Shown: positions 26,389-33,538 of the stretch, in pieces | How the letters are laid out: every line of letters begins with the position of its first letter | Position numbering within the stretch: position 1 is the stretch's first letter | Source of the DNA: Limnovirga soli | Lineage (GTDB): Bacteria > Bacteroidota > Bacteroidia > Chitinophagales > Chitinophagaceae | NCBI RefSeq assembly: GCF_013106755.1 | Contig: NZ_WHPF01000002.1 | Span: forward strand, 62,001-126,000 | DNA length: 64,000 bases | Reading direction: 5' to 3' | Notes under the pieces: generated by a model | What the model was told of the DNA's origin: nothing | What the model saw: the letters and a program-made list of their open reading frames with translations, nothing else | Database searches by the model: none | Made by a program: the position numbers and the translations under genes

Positions 26389-26871
26389 ATGAAAGACAAA
26401 GAAAAGTATATCGACAATTTCAATCAGCGAAGAGACTTTTTTCAGAAAAACTTTGCATTAAAAATCGGCAGACAAAGAACTGATCTTAAGAGCGAAGACA
26501 TTTTAAAGAACTCTTGTCCTGTTTGTGGTTACTTGACTTTGGACGAAAGGGATTCGTTTGACATTTGTGCGATATGTTTTTGGGAAGACGATGGAATAGA
26601 TGACTTTGAAGAGAATAATGAAAGCGGACCAAACCATATGACACTTAAAGAAGGACGTGAAATCTTCCAAAAAGCAAAAACAAAACTATTAACTGCAAAC
26701 GTAAATGATGACAACTTAATTGACACTCTGAAAAGCACATTTATAAAACTAGACAATTCTATTGAACAAAATAATTTAGAAAAGTTTGAAATAATTAGGT
26801 TACAAAACGAAATTGTTGACTTGCTGACTAAAAACAGGGTGAATGGACTTGAAAAACTATTCGACAAATAA
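26389..26871 (+). CDS. Cassette gene: CPCC-type zinc-ribbon protein
   Basis: 160 aa. Seen: a helical N-terminus (about 1-35), then a zinc-ribbon core with Cys43-x2-Cys46 (SCPVCGYLTLDE) and Cys60-x2-Cys63 (DICAICFWEDDG), followed by GPNHMTLKEGREIFQKAK, the hallmark of the cysteine-rich CPCC family. The C-terminal third is helical. CPCC proteins are widespread small cytosolic proteins without an assigned role. The first and last bases of cassette 7 (TTAGCGGT / ACCGCTAA) are perfect 8-nt complements. Confidence 0.85.
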   Translation: MKDKEKYIDNFNQRRDFFQKNFALKIGRQRTDLKSEDILKNSCPVCGYLTLDERDSFDICAICFWEDDGIDDFEENNESGPNHMTLKEGREIFQKAKTKLLTANVNDDNLIDTLKSTFIKLDNSIEQNNLEKFEIIRLQNEIVDLLTKNRVNGLEKLFDK

Positions 26872-26878
26872 AAGCCGA

Positions 26879-27013
26879 ACCGCTAACAGGCGTTTGGCAA
26901 AAAAGCGGGTTCAGTGCTTAAATGAAGCTCTGTGCTGTGAATCAAGTTCAGTGCTGGCAGACAGTCTGGTGCTTCGAAATCCGCTTCTTCGCCAAGCTGC
27001 AAAACGTTAGCTT
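26879..27013 (+). other. attC-like site E (end of cassette 7)
   Basis: About 135 bp. Left box ACCGCTAAC(AGGCG), right box (CTGCAAAA)CG|TTAGCTTA. It is a close relative of site A: arms GGCGTTTGGCAAAAAAGCGG and CCGCTTCTTCGCCAAGC, and a centre with TTCAGTGCTTA, CTGTGCTG, TTCAGTGCTGG and CTGGTGCTTCG. The left box pairs with its own cassette start, while the right box diverges after GTTAGC. Confidence 0.78.
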
Positions 27014-27020
27014 ACATTTT

Positions 27021-27572
27021 ATGAGACTATTCGTTCTATTTGCTACTCTGATATTTTTAGTTTGCTCTTGCAATGACGCTGGACAAGGTAAAACGCTGTC
27101 GGTAGACACTTCAAAGGCAGAAATTTCAAGGACTATATATTTAGACACTAAAAGAAAAACTGACACAGCTAAAATCAACAAGACTAAATTTGCGCTTGAC
27201 ACCCTGCCAAACATTTCACTTGGCAAAATGACTTTGGTATCAAGCGGACAAATGTCGCCATACACGACTATAAAAATTAATGATTGCAAATTTGACTTAG
27301 TAACAAGTGGCAACGACACAATTTATTTGGCCACCAATGACAAAGCCTTTCAGACATCCGAAGGTTATAAAGTTGGAACAAAGTTTTCTGAACTGCCAAA
27401 AAACATTCAAGAAGATTTGACTAAAGAGCCAGGCTGGGGTTATTATTATAAATTGCCATCAGGCTGGACACTGGGATTTTGCGAAGGCAACTTTTGTACA
27501 GACCACTTGCCAAACAATTCATCAAGAGTGAAATGGATTTTTAAACGACATCTAGAAAAAAACGATAGCTAA
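27021..27572 (+). CDS. Cassette gene: lipoprotein of unknown function
   Basis: 183 aa from the ATG at 27021. A longer reading frame runs back through attC site E and is not credible. Seen: MRLFVLFATLIFLVCSC with lipobox Cys17, a low-complexity Thr/Lys/Asp linker (TKRKTDTAKINKTKF), then a compact domain with ISLGKMTLVSSGQMSPYTTI, DTIYLATNDKAFQTSEGYKV and a C-terminal GWGYYYKLPSGWTLGFCEG. No family recognised. It begins 14 bp inside the cassette; the stop codon lies inside the 3' box AGCTAAC, which complements the cassette start TTAGCT. Confidence 0.7.
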   Translation: MRLFVLFATLIFLVCSCNDAGQGKTLSVDTSKAEISRTIYLDTKRKTDTAKINKTKFALDTLPNISLGKMTLVSSGQMSPYTTIKINDCKFDLVTSGNDTIYLATNDKAFQTSEGYKVGTKFSELPKNIQEDLTKEPGWGYYYKLPSGWTLGFCEGNFCTDHLPNNSSRVKWIFKRHLEKNDS

Positions 27573-27820
27573 CATTTGGTTTTGTGCATGTTGTGTATGA
27601 CAATGCAATATCAGCTAATTGCAAATCCAAGCTGCGGTTCGTTCAGGAAAATGAATCTCAACTTTAGTTCTTAAACTCAATTGTATATTTTCAATCAGTA
27701 GCGGTTTTCGGCAGACTGAATTCTATTACCCAGCCTGCATAAAGCCCTGCTAGTAGGGTGCAAAATCAGCGAAGGATACAACAGTATTTACACAAATAAA
27801 CAAGGCTTAATTTGAAAAAA
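27567..27820 (+). other. Left half of an attC-like site plus gap without clear features
   Basis: AGCTAAC(ATTTGGTTTTGTGC) at 27567-27587 is a good left arm matching its own cassette start, but I could not find a paired right arm. The rest up to the next ORF shares short segments (ctgcggttc, ctttagttcttaa) with the degenerate junction at 23904-24077. Confidence 0.35.
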
Positions 27821-28270
27821 ATGACCAAATACATATTAAAAGACAAATTTTCATACCCCATTACATACACTTTGTTTTGGGGTGGTTTACAATTTATACT
27901 CCATAAAGATGATTCGATTTTTCCTATGCTTACTTTATTATTAATTATGGTTTTAATTTTATCTCTCATTTTTTATTTTAAAACGGATAATTACATTCAA
28001 AAAATCCTGATTGAAAATGGATCAATTAATATTCAATATCAACAAAATTTCCTGGAGGGCAAACCGAATTTCTTTTCTACTAATACAAATTCAGTAATAT
28101 CCTATAAATTCAATTCCCATTCAATTCTCGATTCTTCATATTCCATTTCAATTAAATATCTTGATGAAAAAAATCTTCATTATAAAATAATTTTGAAAAC
28201 CAATAATGATGACATTTTCATAGACCTAATTTATCTATTAAAAAATCCACCCCCGCGGTTGAGCGCCTGA
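27821..28270 (+). CDS. Membrane protein, 3' end apparently replaced by repeat sequence
   Basis: 149 aa from the ATG at 27821 (an in-frame TTG lies three codons upstream). Seen: two membrane helices (about 8-27 and 34-54) and a beta-rich soluble part with ENGSINIQYQQNF, KFNSHSILDSSYSISIKYLD and HYKIILKTNNDDIFIDLIY. The pattern suggests a small two-helix protein with a PH-like (bPH) domain. The last residues (PPPRLSA) are encoded by the GC-rich palindromic segment at 28250-28275 that recurs at two other places, so the natural C-terminus was probably lost when that segment arrived. Family not recognised with certainty. Confidence 0.5.
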   Translation: MTKYILKDKFSYPITYTLFWGGLQFILHKDDSIFPMLTLLLIMVLILSLIFYFKTDNYIQKILIENGSINIQYQQNFLEGKPNFFSTNTNSVISYKFNSHSILDSSYSISIKYLDEKNLHYKIILKTNNDDIFIDLIYLLKNPPPRLSA

Positions 28271-28275
28271 CCAAC
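28258..28275. repeat. GCCTGACC palindrome, imperfect copy
   Basis: GTTGAGC-GCCT-GACCAAC, related to the perfect hairpins at 34504 and 35311. It overlaps the stop of the preceding ORF and lies just before platform copy 3. Confidence 0.5.
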
Positions 28276-28293
28276 GGCCTTGCAGCTATTACC

Positions 28294-28378
28294 TTGGGTT
28301 TTTATTGAACTTGCGTATATGTAGCTGATTGGGGTATATATACGTTACTTTTATAGGCAAGTTTCGCATATATTTGAG
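28294..28378 (+). promoter_or_regulatory. Cassette platform module type 1, copy 3
   Basis: 85 bp, homologous to the other three. It lacks the dispersed-repeat core upstream; only cagctattacc of the shared flank remains. -7 box TATATTTG at 28369-28376, then AG and the cassette start TTACCAC at 28379. Confidence 0.6.
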
Positions 28379-28399
28379 TTACCACCCATTTTGACCACC

Positions 28400-28783
28400 A
28401 TGAGACTCATCCTGACATTAGTTTTGACAATTAGTTTGGTTTCGTGTTCGACAAATCACTTGGACGAAAAAACTCAGACAATTGAACTTTCTTATATAGC
28501 TTGGGGTTGCGACTGTGCAAATTGGGCAACATTGGACGACATTAGAAAATATCATGACTCTGGTGACACTCTTGCTGACTTAAGTATTTTTATAGAGCCC
28601 GCAAACGACTCTTTAAAGTTAGCCGACTCTATTTCATTCAATATGACTGTCGTTAAATTCACAGGACAGTTTTACAAATCAAAAGGCTTTCCAAAAGATT
28701 TTTCATCTTACGAGTGGCCCGACAAATCAAGAGTATTTCGATATACGAAGTATGAAATCGTAAATCGACCAAACGACAACTAA
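28400..28783 (+). CDS. Cassette gene: small lipoprotein
   Basis: 127 aa from the ATG at 28400; an in-frame TTG at 28391 would add three residues. Seen: MRLILTLVLTISLVSC with lipobox Cys16, then SYIAWGCDCANWATLDD with a CDC motif, an acidic IFIEPANDSLKLADSI and a final VVKFTGQFYKSKGFPKDF plus aromatic tail. No family named. Cassette 9 (28379-28933) is the tidiest of the set: it starts TTACCAC 21 bp before the gene and ends with the perfect complement GTGGTAA. Confidence 0.7.
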   Translation: MRLILTLVLTISLVSCSTNHLDEKTQTIELSYIAWGCDCANWATLDDIRKYHDSGDTLADLSIFIEPANDSLKLADSISFNMTVVKFTGQFYKSKGFPKDFSSYEWPDKSRVFRYTKYEIVNRPNDN

Positions 28784-28839
28784 ATTGCGGACACTTTCAA
28801 AAATGGACCTCGGCAAGCTAACTGCGGACAAAAAACGAC

Positions 28840-28940
28840 GTGGTAACAGCGGTCTTGCGCCATTTTTTTGCGCAGTAACGCTCAAATGCATAACTTGGAC
28901 TTAGCAAAAAAACGGACGCAAGGCCGCAAAACGTTGTGCG
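28840..28940 (+). other. attC-like site F (end of cassette 9)
   Basis: 101 bp. Left box GTGGTAAC(AGCGG), right box (CCGCAAAA)CG|TTGTGCG. Outer arms CGGTCTTGCGCC and GGACGCAAGGCCG pair well. The left box is a perfect 7-nt complement of its own cassette start TTACCAC and does not pair with the right box. The centre lacks the TTCAGTGCT units. Confidence 0.75.
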
Positions 28941-28964
28941 TTATAAGACTCAGATATTTCCAAA

Positions 28965-29474
28965 ATGAAATACACAATAACCATAATGTTTTGTTGCATA
29001 ACACTATTGTTAAGAGCGCAGGACAATATTCACTTAAATAGCCGGTCTGATACAGTTAATTACCTAATTCAACAAATAGCTCACGACCCCTCTGTTTCAA
29101 TTTATTCTGCATCAATTATTCCAGTTTATTCAATTCAATTTTATCGAGTCACTTGCCTTTTTTCAATAATCACCAATGACGAAATGGTTGGGTTAGCAAA
29201 AAATGGACATGGAGCTATACGCGTATTTTCTTACATGGGTTTATATCTGAATAAAAGTGATCAATTGGAACAAATAAAAGAGCTTTTGAAAAATGATTCT
29301 TCAGAAGTGATAGATACTCAGGGATGCCTGATCAAAAAAACTACCGTTGGCAAAGTTATTATGGGTCTTAAAGAACCATGTTGGCAACACGAAATGAATT
29401 TATTTTTACTTCAAATAAAAAATAATGAGGATTTCAGAAAGGCAGTTTTCGAATCTATTGCAAGCAGTAATTAA
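28965..29474 (+). CDS. Cassette gene: secreted protein of unknown function
   Basis: 169 aa. Seen: signal peptide MKYTITIMFCCITLLLRAQ, then a helix (TVNYLIQQIAHD), a region rich in Ser/Ile/Tyr with two hydrophobic strands (IIPVYSIQFYRVTCLFSIIT), and a helical C-terminal half (SDQLEQIKELLKND, NLFLLQIKNNEDFRKAVFE). Four cysteines might form disulfides. No family recognised. Cassette 10 starts TTGTGCG at 28934, but no matching 3' box follows; 28 bp after the stop the sequence becomes a dispersed repeat, so the 3' site appears to be lost. Confidence 0.6.
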   Translation: MKYTITIMFCCITLLLRAQDNIHLNSRSDTVNYLIQQIAHDPSVSIYSASIIPVYSIQFYRVTCLFSIITNDEMVGLAKNGHGAIRVFSYMGLYLNKSDQLEQIKELLKNDSSEVIDTQGCLIKKTTVGKVIMGLKEPCWQHEMNLFLLQIKNNEDFRKAVFESIASSN

Positions 29475-29502
29475 TCAAAATACATACAATTATTCAACTT
29501 CC

Positions 29503-29522
29503 CTTGCGTCGCAATCTTTTGC
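29503..29522 (+). repeat. Dispersed-repeat core (diverged) upstream of platform copy 4
   Basis: CTTGCGTCGCAATCTTTTGC, a few changes from the consensus, with the usual tataacaagtaatgcagc flank. Confidence 0.8.
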
Positions 29523-29547
29523 TATAACAAGTAATGCAGCAATTACC

Positions 29548-29632
29548 TTGGGTAGTTATTGCACTTGCGTATATGCAGCTTTTAGGGGTATATATACGCT
29601 ACTTTTAATGGCAATTTTCGCATATATTTGAA
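29548..29632 (+). promoter_or_regulatory. Cassette platform module type 1, copy 4
   Basis: 85 bp, homologous to the other copies. -7 box TATATTTG at 29623-29630, then AA and the cassette start TTGAGTG at 29633. Confidence 0.58.
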
Positions 29633-29654
29633 TTGAGTGTAATTCTTTGAGAAC

Positions 29655-31088
29655 TTGCGAATTCTAACAATCATACTATTATTGACCTCTCTTTCAGCAG
29701 TTGGACAGACACCGCCTGACAGTGTTGTCATTACCATCAATACTTACGTTAATAACTTCTCTGACAGCGACAATATTTACCACACAGACAACTTCCCAAT
29801 TATTCTTGACGGCAAAAAGTATTTCTTAAATGATGACAGAATAGCTAAATCAAAAATTCTTGAGTTGCTCAACGAGTTGACAAACCCAGGTAACACAAAT
29901 AATTCTCTAGCAAAATATGAGCTTGACACTAATTGGATAAAAAGCAATCCTGCAAATTTACTTAGTCTCTATTCGGACAGAAATAGAATTGATTGGAATG
30001 AGCAACAAAAAGAATTCATTTTTAAGAAACTTACAGATTTGTCTTTCTACAATGAAGAACTAAACGACTTACTATTAAGTGGTCAAGGTTATACAATGCA
30101 CCACAGATATAAAAATGAATACCTAATCAAATTCTATAACAATGGGATAATCTCGAATGAAATAAAATCAAGAAAGTATGTTTGGGGTTATAAAATGCCT
30201 TGGTTAAATCAATCAGGCGACACACTCTATAATTTTAATATTGAAACAAAACTCAAAGACATTCTTTCAACCAAAGAAAAATTAAAGGCACCCCTCAAAG
30301 GAGAAAAGTTGCAAAAATATTTGGTTAACAAGATTATTGACAATAATATGGCTTCTTTGTATAAGTTATCGGCATATTCGTACCAGAATGAAATTAACGA
30401 ATTGAAAAGCGATTTTAGCGTTGTTTCATTTGAAGAAGTTTACGGAAGAGGCAGATATATATGGGATGAACCTAAGACAATGAAGATTGTGTTGAAAAAC
30501 AATTTAATGTATGACAATGTAAGTCTTGTCTTTTTAGCTTCAAAATACGGCAACACAATTTATTCCAGAGACAGCATAAAAAATGATTACACCAACTATG
30601 TAAACAGAATTCAATCCGTAAAATTTATATCAGATTATTTAAAAGCAAATCCAACATCTAGGCTTGACATTTACTATTTTAACAACAAAGGAATTAACGA
30701 TTATAATATTGAAAGTGTAAACAAAAACCCAACAACTTGGGCAAGGCACGACAAGTGGGTAGAAAGTTTAAGGTGGTCTGAGAAAAATAATATTAAAATG
30801 ACGTTCGACATAGACCAATCAATTAAAACATCACAGCAGAATGACTGCGGATGCAACTACAGGTTTGACAAAAGTTATATTGAAAAGGCAATCTTTTTTG
30901 AAATAAACGATGCAACCAACAGCAGTTCCATTTGGTTTCTTTTGCCTGACAATACAGTGTTGTTGTACATTATGGACAATTTGACTGCATTAAATTTTAA
31001 ACGTTCTGATTTTAATGACAATAAAGAATACGGCTTAATCTATCCTTGTGCCATATTTAACTCGAATGGACAAAAGGTTCCGAAATAG
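29655..31088 (+). CDS. Cassette gene: secreted protein of unknown function, TTG start
   Basis: 477 aa, starting at TTG because no ATG precedes the signal peptide (RILTIILLLTSLSAVGQ). Seen: a long helical/beta protein with basic and Asn-rich segments, KKYFLNDDRIAKSKILELL, a region VVSFEEVYGRGRYIWDEP, and a C-terminal part with three cysteines (NDCGCNYRF, LIYPCAIF). No enzyme motif or family recognised. It is unusually large for a cassette gene in this array. The start TTGAGTG and candidate 3' box CACAGAAC pair in only 5 of 7 positions. Confidence 0.6.
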   Translation: MRILTIILLLTSLSAVGQTPPDSVVITINTYVNNFSDSDNIYHTDNFPIILDGKKYFLNDDRIAKSKILELLNELTNPGNTNNSLAKYELDTNWIKSNPANLLSLYSDRNRIDWNEQQKEFIFKKLTDLSFYNEELNDLLLSGQGYTMHHRYKNEYLIKFYNNGIISNEIKSRKYVWGYKMPWLNQSGDTLYNFNIETKLKDILSTKEKLKAPLKGEKLQKYLVNKIIDNNMASLYKLSAYSYQNEINELKSDFSVVSFEEVYGRGRYIWDEPKTMKIVLKNNLMYDNVSLVFLASKYGNTIYSRDSIKNDYTNYVNRIQSVKFISDYLKANPTSRLDIYYFNNKGINDYNIESVNKNPTTWARHDKWVESLRWSEKNNIKMTFDIDQSIKTSQQNDCGCNYRFDKSYIEKAIFFEINDATNSSSIWFLLPDNTVLLYIMDNLTALNFKRSDFNDNKEYGLIYPCAIFNSNGQKVPK

Positions 31089-31093
31089 AACTT

Positions 31094-31152
31094 CACAGAA
31101 CAGGCGGTTTGGCAATATGGCGGGGCGACGAACATATGCTCAACGTTTTATT
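31094..31152 (+). other. Decayed attC-like end of cassette 11
   Basis: The left arm CACAGAAC(AGGCGGTTTGGC)AATATGGCGGGG is clear and a right end AACG|TTTTATT follows, but the second pairing arm is missing, as if an internal deletion had removed it. Confidence 0.4.
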
Positions 31153-31231
31153 TCCCCCCACCTTTAGCCCCCTAACCAACCTCCCTCACTTTTATCTACC
31201 CACCCATAAAAGCTGCATAGCATTACAGAAA

Positions 31232-31251
31232 GCACAAGAGTGCGACGCAAG
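31232..31251 (-). repeat. Dispersed-repeat core, convergent gap
   Basis: Reverse-oriented core GCACAAGAGTGCGACGCAAG between cassette 11 and the opposite-strand gene. It is preceded by cataaaagctgcatagcattacagaaa, a flank shared with the copy at 35381. Confidence 0.9.
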
Positions 31252-31283
31252 AAAAGCTAAAAAAAGATATACAGATTGGCTAC

Positions 31284-31316
31284 AAAAAACCCCGCTATTC
31301 GCAGGGCTTTTTTATT
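31284..31316 (-). terminator. Terminator of the minus-strand gene
   Basis: Hairpin CCCcGC-tattc-GCaGGG (about 31290-31306), flanked by A-rich and T-rich runs so that it could work in both directions. It starts directly after the minus-strand stop codon. Confidence 0.6.
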
Positions 31317-32003
31317 TTAATTAGTGGGTGGTGGTGGCGTAGGTGGCGTCGCCGGACTGCTGTCTATTACATAATCGTTGTACTTGGCTTCGTCTGTATC
31401 CTGGTAAAGGCTTTTGCCAATATTGCACAGTCGGCTGAATTCGGCAAACAGTTCGTTGCCGGCATTAATCCTTGTTTCGGCGGCAATATCCCGTGTTTTT
31501 ATGGCATCGTCCTGTACATCTATCAGGTTGTCGAATGTAGCAGTGGCATCTTTTAATGCGTTAAGTACCTCTGCCGTAAGGCCATTTGCCTGCATGGCTG
31601 CCTGTTGGGCGGTGCCCACCCTAAATACACGTTTGCCAAGGCGATGCAAATCGTTGTCGGTCATTTCGTCCATGCCTTCAAAGCCAAAACTGCGGTAAAT
31701 GCCTTTGCCATTAAATTTATCGTCTGCCATGCCTCTTATTGAGCGTATTTGCGCTTTAAGTACGGTGGCGGCGGCATCTTTGTTTTCGGTGGCGGTAGTT
31801 TTTTGGCCAAGCAATTCCTCGTCGGTGGGTAAATTGTCAAATGCTTCGTTTTTAGCAGCAAGCGCATCCAGGGTTGCGGTGATTACGCCACGTTTGTTAA
31901 AGTCTGTAATGTCGCGTGTAATACTAAGGATAAGGCTGTCAACTCTTTGTTTAAGGTCTGCATCGGTAAAGTTGTAGTTTCGGATTGGGGGATTTTTTGA
32001 CAT
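31317..32003 (-). CDS. Helical protein of unknown function, opposite to the cassettes
   Basis: 228 aa from MSKNPPIRNYNF; an upstream in-frame ATG adds 16 residues but lies farther from any likely leader end. Seen: almost entirely helical and Ala/Asp/Thr-rich, with heptad-like stretches (DADLKQRVDSLILSITRDI, TATLDALAAKNEAFD, ATENKDAAATVLKAQIRSI, AEVLNALKDATATFDNLID) and a C-terminal proline run (PATPPTPPPP). No signal peptide. Its codons are visibly more GC-rich than those of the neighbouring cassettes, and it is the only minus-strand gene in the accessory region, so it is probably not a cassette. Family not recognised. Confidence 0.65.
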   Translation of the reverse strand: MSKNPPIRNYNFTDADLKQRVDSLILSITRDITDFNKRGVITATLDALAAKNEAFDNLPTDEELLGQKTTATENKDAAATVLKAQIRSIRGMADDKFNGKGIYRSFGFEGMDEMTDNDLHRLGKRVFRVGTAQQAAMQANGLTAEVLNALKDATATFDNLIDVQDDAIKTRDIAAETRINAGNELFAEFSRLCNIGKSLYQDTDEAKYNDYVIDSSPATPPTPPPPTN

Positions 32004-32466
32004 AGTAGTTTTGTTTTTGGTTGAAAGATTAATTGTATTTCTAATGTACAAATGCTTTTTTATTTGTAAAAAAACGGGCTAAAATTTTTTTTCTGCCATC
32101 TTAAGGCAAAGCTGCCCTTGCAAGGGCAACAGATAAAAAAGGGGCTCCCAAACCAAAAAAAGCTGCTTTAGCAGTTTGGGCAGCGTTTCCCGAAGCCAAA
32201 AAAAGGCGCTAAAAGCACCTGAGTGGGGCTCCGGAAGACTAAAATTGATGACAAGAAGACAGAAAAGGGGCTTCAAAAGCACTAAAAGGAGCTCCCGAAG
32301 CACCAAATGGAGCCAGTTTGACGGTTTTGGGGCTTCTTTATGGCTAAAGGCTGTTTGGGGCCTTGCTGCGGTTGAAATTATTAAGTTTTTGTGCTTGGCA
32401 TGGTAAATTGCTGTTGGTAGTGGCGGGAGTTTTATGAGCCGGGCAGGAGGTTATTTGGGCATCGGT

Positions 32467-32484
32467 GTTGCGTCGCACACTTCC
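32467..32484 (+). repeat. Partial dispersed-repeat core
   Basis: GTTGCGTCGCACACTTCC: the first 15 bases match the core, the end is lost. Confidence 0.7.
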
Positions 32485-32524
32485 TCTGAAGTAACAATGA
32501 TCGGCAAAGCGAAGATGGCAATAT

Positions 32525-32553
32525 CGGTCTGACGGCTCAAAGCCGTCTGACCG
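32525..32553. repeat. Strong hairpin, 13-bp arms
   Basis: CGGTCTGACGGCT-caa-AGCCGTCTGACCG with a single mismatch and a 3-base loop. No T-run follows, so an intrinsic terminator is unlikely; it may be a cruciform or protein-recognition site. Confidence 0.55.
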
Positions 32554-32594
32554 TTATCCTTCATGTGCCTGTGTGTACCGATGGTTCATGAGCA

Positions 32595-32680
32595 ATTGTA
32601 CGGTAGTAGTTAATGGAGCTTTTAGGGAAGTGGATAATGAGGATTTGGTTTGAATAGAAAGACTTTTGGCTATTTTTGGG
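32595..32680 (+). promoter_or_regulatory. Cassette platform module type 2, copy 1
   Basis: Homologous to 34627-34710. A clear Bacteroidetes promoter: -33 TTTG at 32649-32652, 18-bp spacer, -7 TATTTTTG at 32671-32678. Two bases (GG) later the cassette begins with GTAGCGG. Same geometry as the type 1 modules though the sequence is unrelated. Confidence 0.65.
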
Positions 32681-32711
32681 GTAGCGGCAAGCCTAAATAA
32701 CATCCTTCAAA

Positions 32712-33176
32712 ATGGCAAAAAAGACAATCCTATTATTTGTTCTTATAGCAATTAGCTTTACTTCTTGCGACCCGGGTATTGGGCTTGCAATAACTAACAA
32801 GACAGAAACTGAAAAAAGAATAAAAGTTATCTATCCAGCCAATTTTAAATTTCCAGGAGATATTCAATATAGTTTTGGAATTCGGGATTCAATAAAAACT
32901 TATGATTTGAATAAGGCTGAGAATTATCAGCATCCTTTTGTAGTTCCACGATTATCTTGGGACACAATAGCTATGACATACTCATTCAATTTAAAGGCAA
33001 ATTATAGTGCGACAATTGAAAGTCGTTTTCTTGCATCAGCCCCAACTTATGGACAAGTTTTTATTATTGACAACAAGGACACAGTTGAATTAAAACGACA
33101 CGGGAAAATATTTAGTAAAAAACCAAAATTGACGTTAGGCGGTACTTGGACTTATATTATTAAAGACCAGAAATAA
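32712..33176 (+). CDS. Cassette gene: lipoprotein of unknown function
   Basis: 154 aa. Seen: MAKKTILLFVLIAISFTSC with lipobox Cys19, then a single beta-rich domain: TEKRIKVIYPANFKFPGDIQ, SIKTYDLNKAENYQHPFV, a long strand pair NLKANYSATIESRF and a basic tail KRHGKIFSKKPKLTLGGTW. No family recognised. It is the first of two genes in cassette 12 and starts 31 bp behind platform module type 2; the second gene follows after 6 bp. Confidence 0.66.
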   Translation: MAKKTILLFVLIAISFTSCDPGIGLAITNKTETEKRIKVIYPANFKFPGDIQYSFGIRDSIKTYDLNKAENYQHPFVVPRLSWDTIAMTYSFNLKANYSATIESRFLASAPTYGQVFIIDNKDTVELKRHGKIFSKKPKLTLGGTWTYIIKDQK

Positions 33177-33182
33177 AGAACA

Positions 33183-33518
33183 ATGAACGAAGTTGAAAAT
33201 TATATATCACGGTTTGAGCCTGAAATTCAATCAAGACTTAAAATTATGCGAGAACTATTTTTTGAAGTATTAGCAGACACCGAAGAAAGTATTCGCTATA
33301 AAATGCCAGCTTATAAAGTTGGTAAATATCATTTATACTTTGCTGCGTACAAAAAACATATTGGCTTTTATCCTGTTTATGGGCTGACAGAAATAGAAGA
33401 TGAAATTTTAGTCTATAGAGCAAAAAAAGCTAAGGACAGTTTACATTTTCCTCACGACAAGGCTTTACCTATTGACTTGTTGAAAAAAATTATAAGATTA
33501 AAATCGTTATTGAATTGA
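33183..33518 (+). CDS. Cassette gene: DUF1801-like protein
   Basis: 111 aa. Seen: NEVENYISRFEPEIQSRLK, IMRELFFEVLADTEESIRYK, MPAYKVGKYHLYFAAYKKH, IGFYPVYGLTEIEDEI and SLHFPHDKALPIDLLKKI. This is the recognisable pattern of the YdhG/DUF1801 family (the same fold as frataxin-like iron proteins), whose members start with an amphipathic helix and carry the M/P-A-Y/F motif. Cytosolic and small. It directly follows the lipoprotein gene in the same cassette, so both are carried and transcribed together. Confidence 0.85.
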   Translation: MNEVENYISRFEPEIQSRLKIMRELFFEVLADTEESIRYKMPAYKVGKYHLYFAAYKKHIGFYPVYGLTEIEDEILVYRAKKAKDSLHFPHDKALPIDLLKKIIRLKSLLN

Positions 33519-33538
33519 CTTAAGAAATAAACAACGAA

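Larger units (their letters stand above)
32004..32711. other. Long gene-free stretch with low-complexity, hairpin and platform
   Basis: From about 32090 to 32390 the sequence is made of loosely repeated purine-rich segments around AAAAGC, GGAGC, GGGGCTTC and GCTCCCGAAGC, without a credible ORF. Then come a partial dispersed-repeat core (32467-32484), a strong hairpin (32525-32553) and platform module type 2 (about 32595-32680). Confidence 0.55.

Noticed and set aside
31109..31324. ORF of 71 aa between cassette 11 and the opposite-strand gene
   Set aside because: Includes the dispersed-repeat core and terminator; composition not gene-like.
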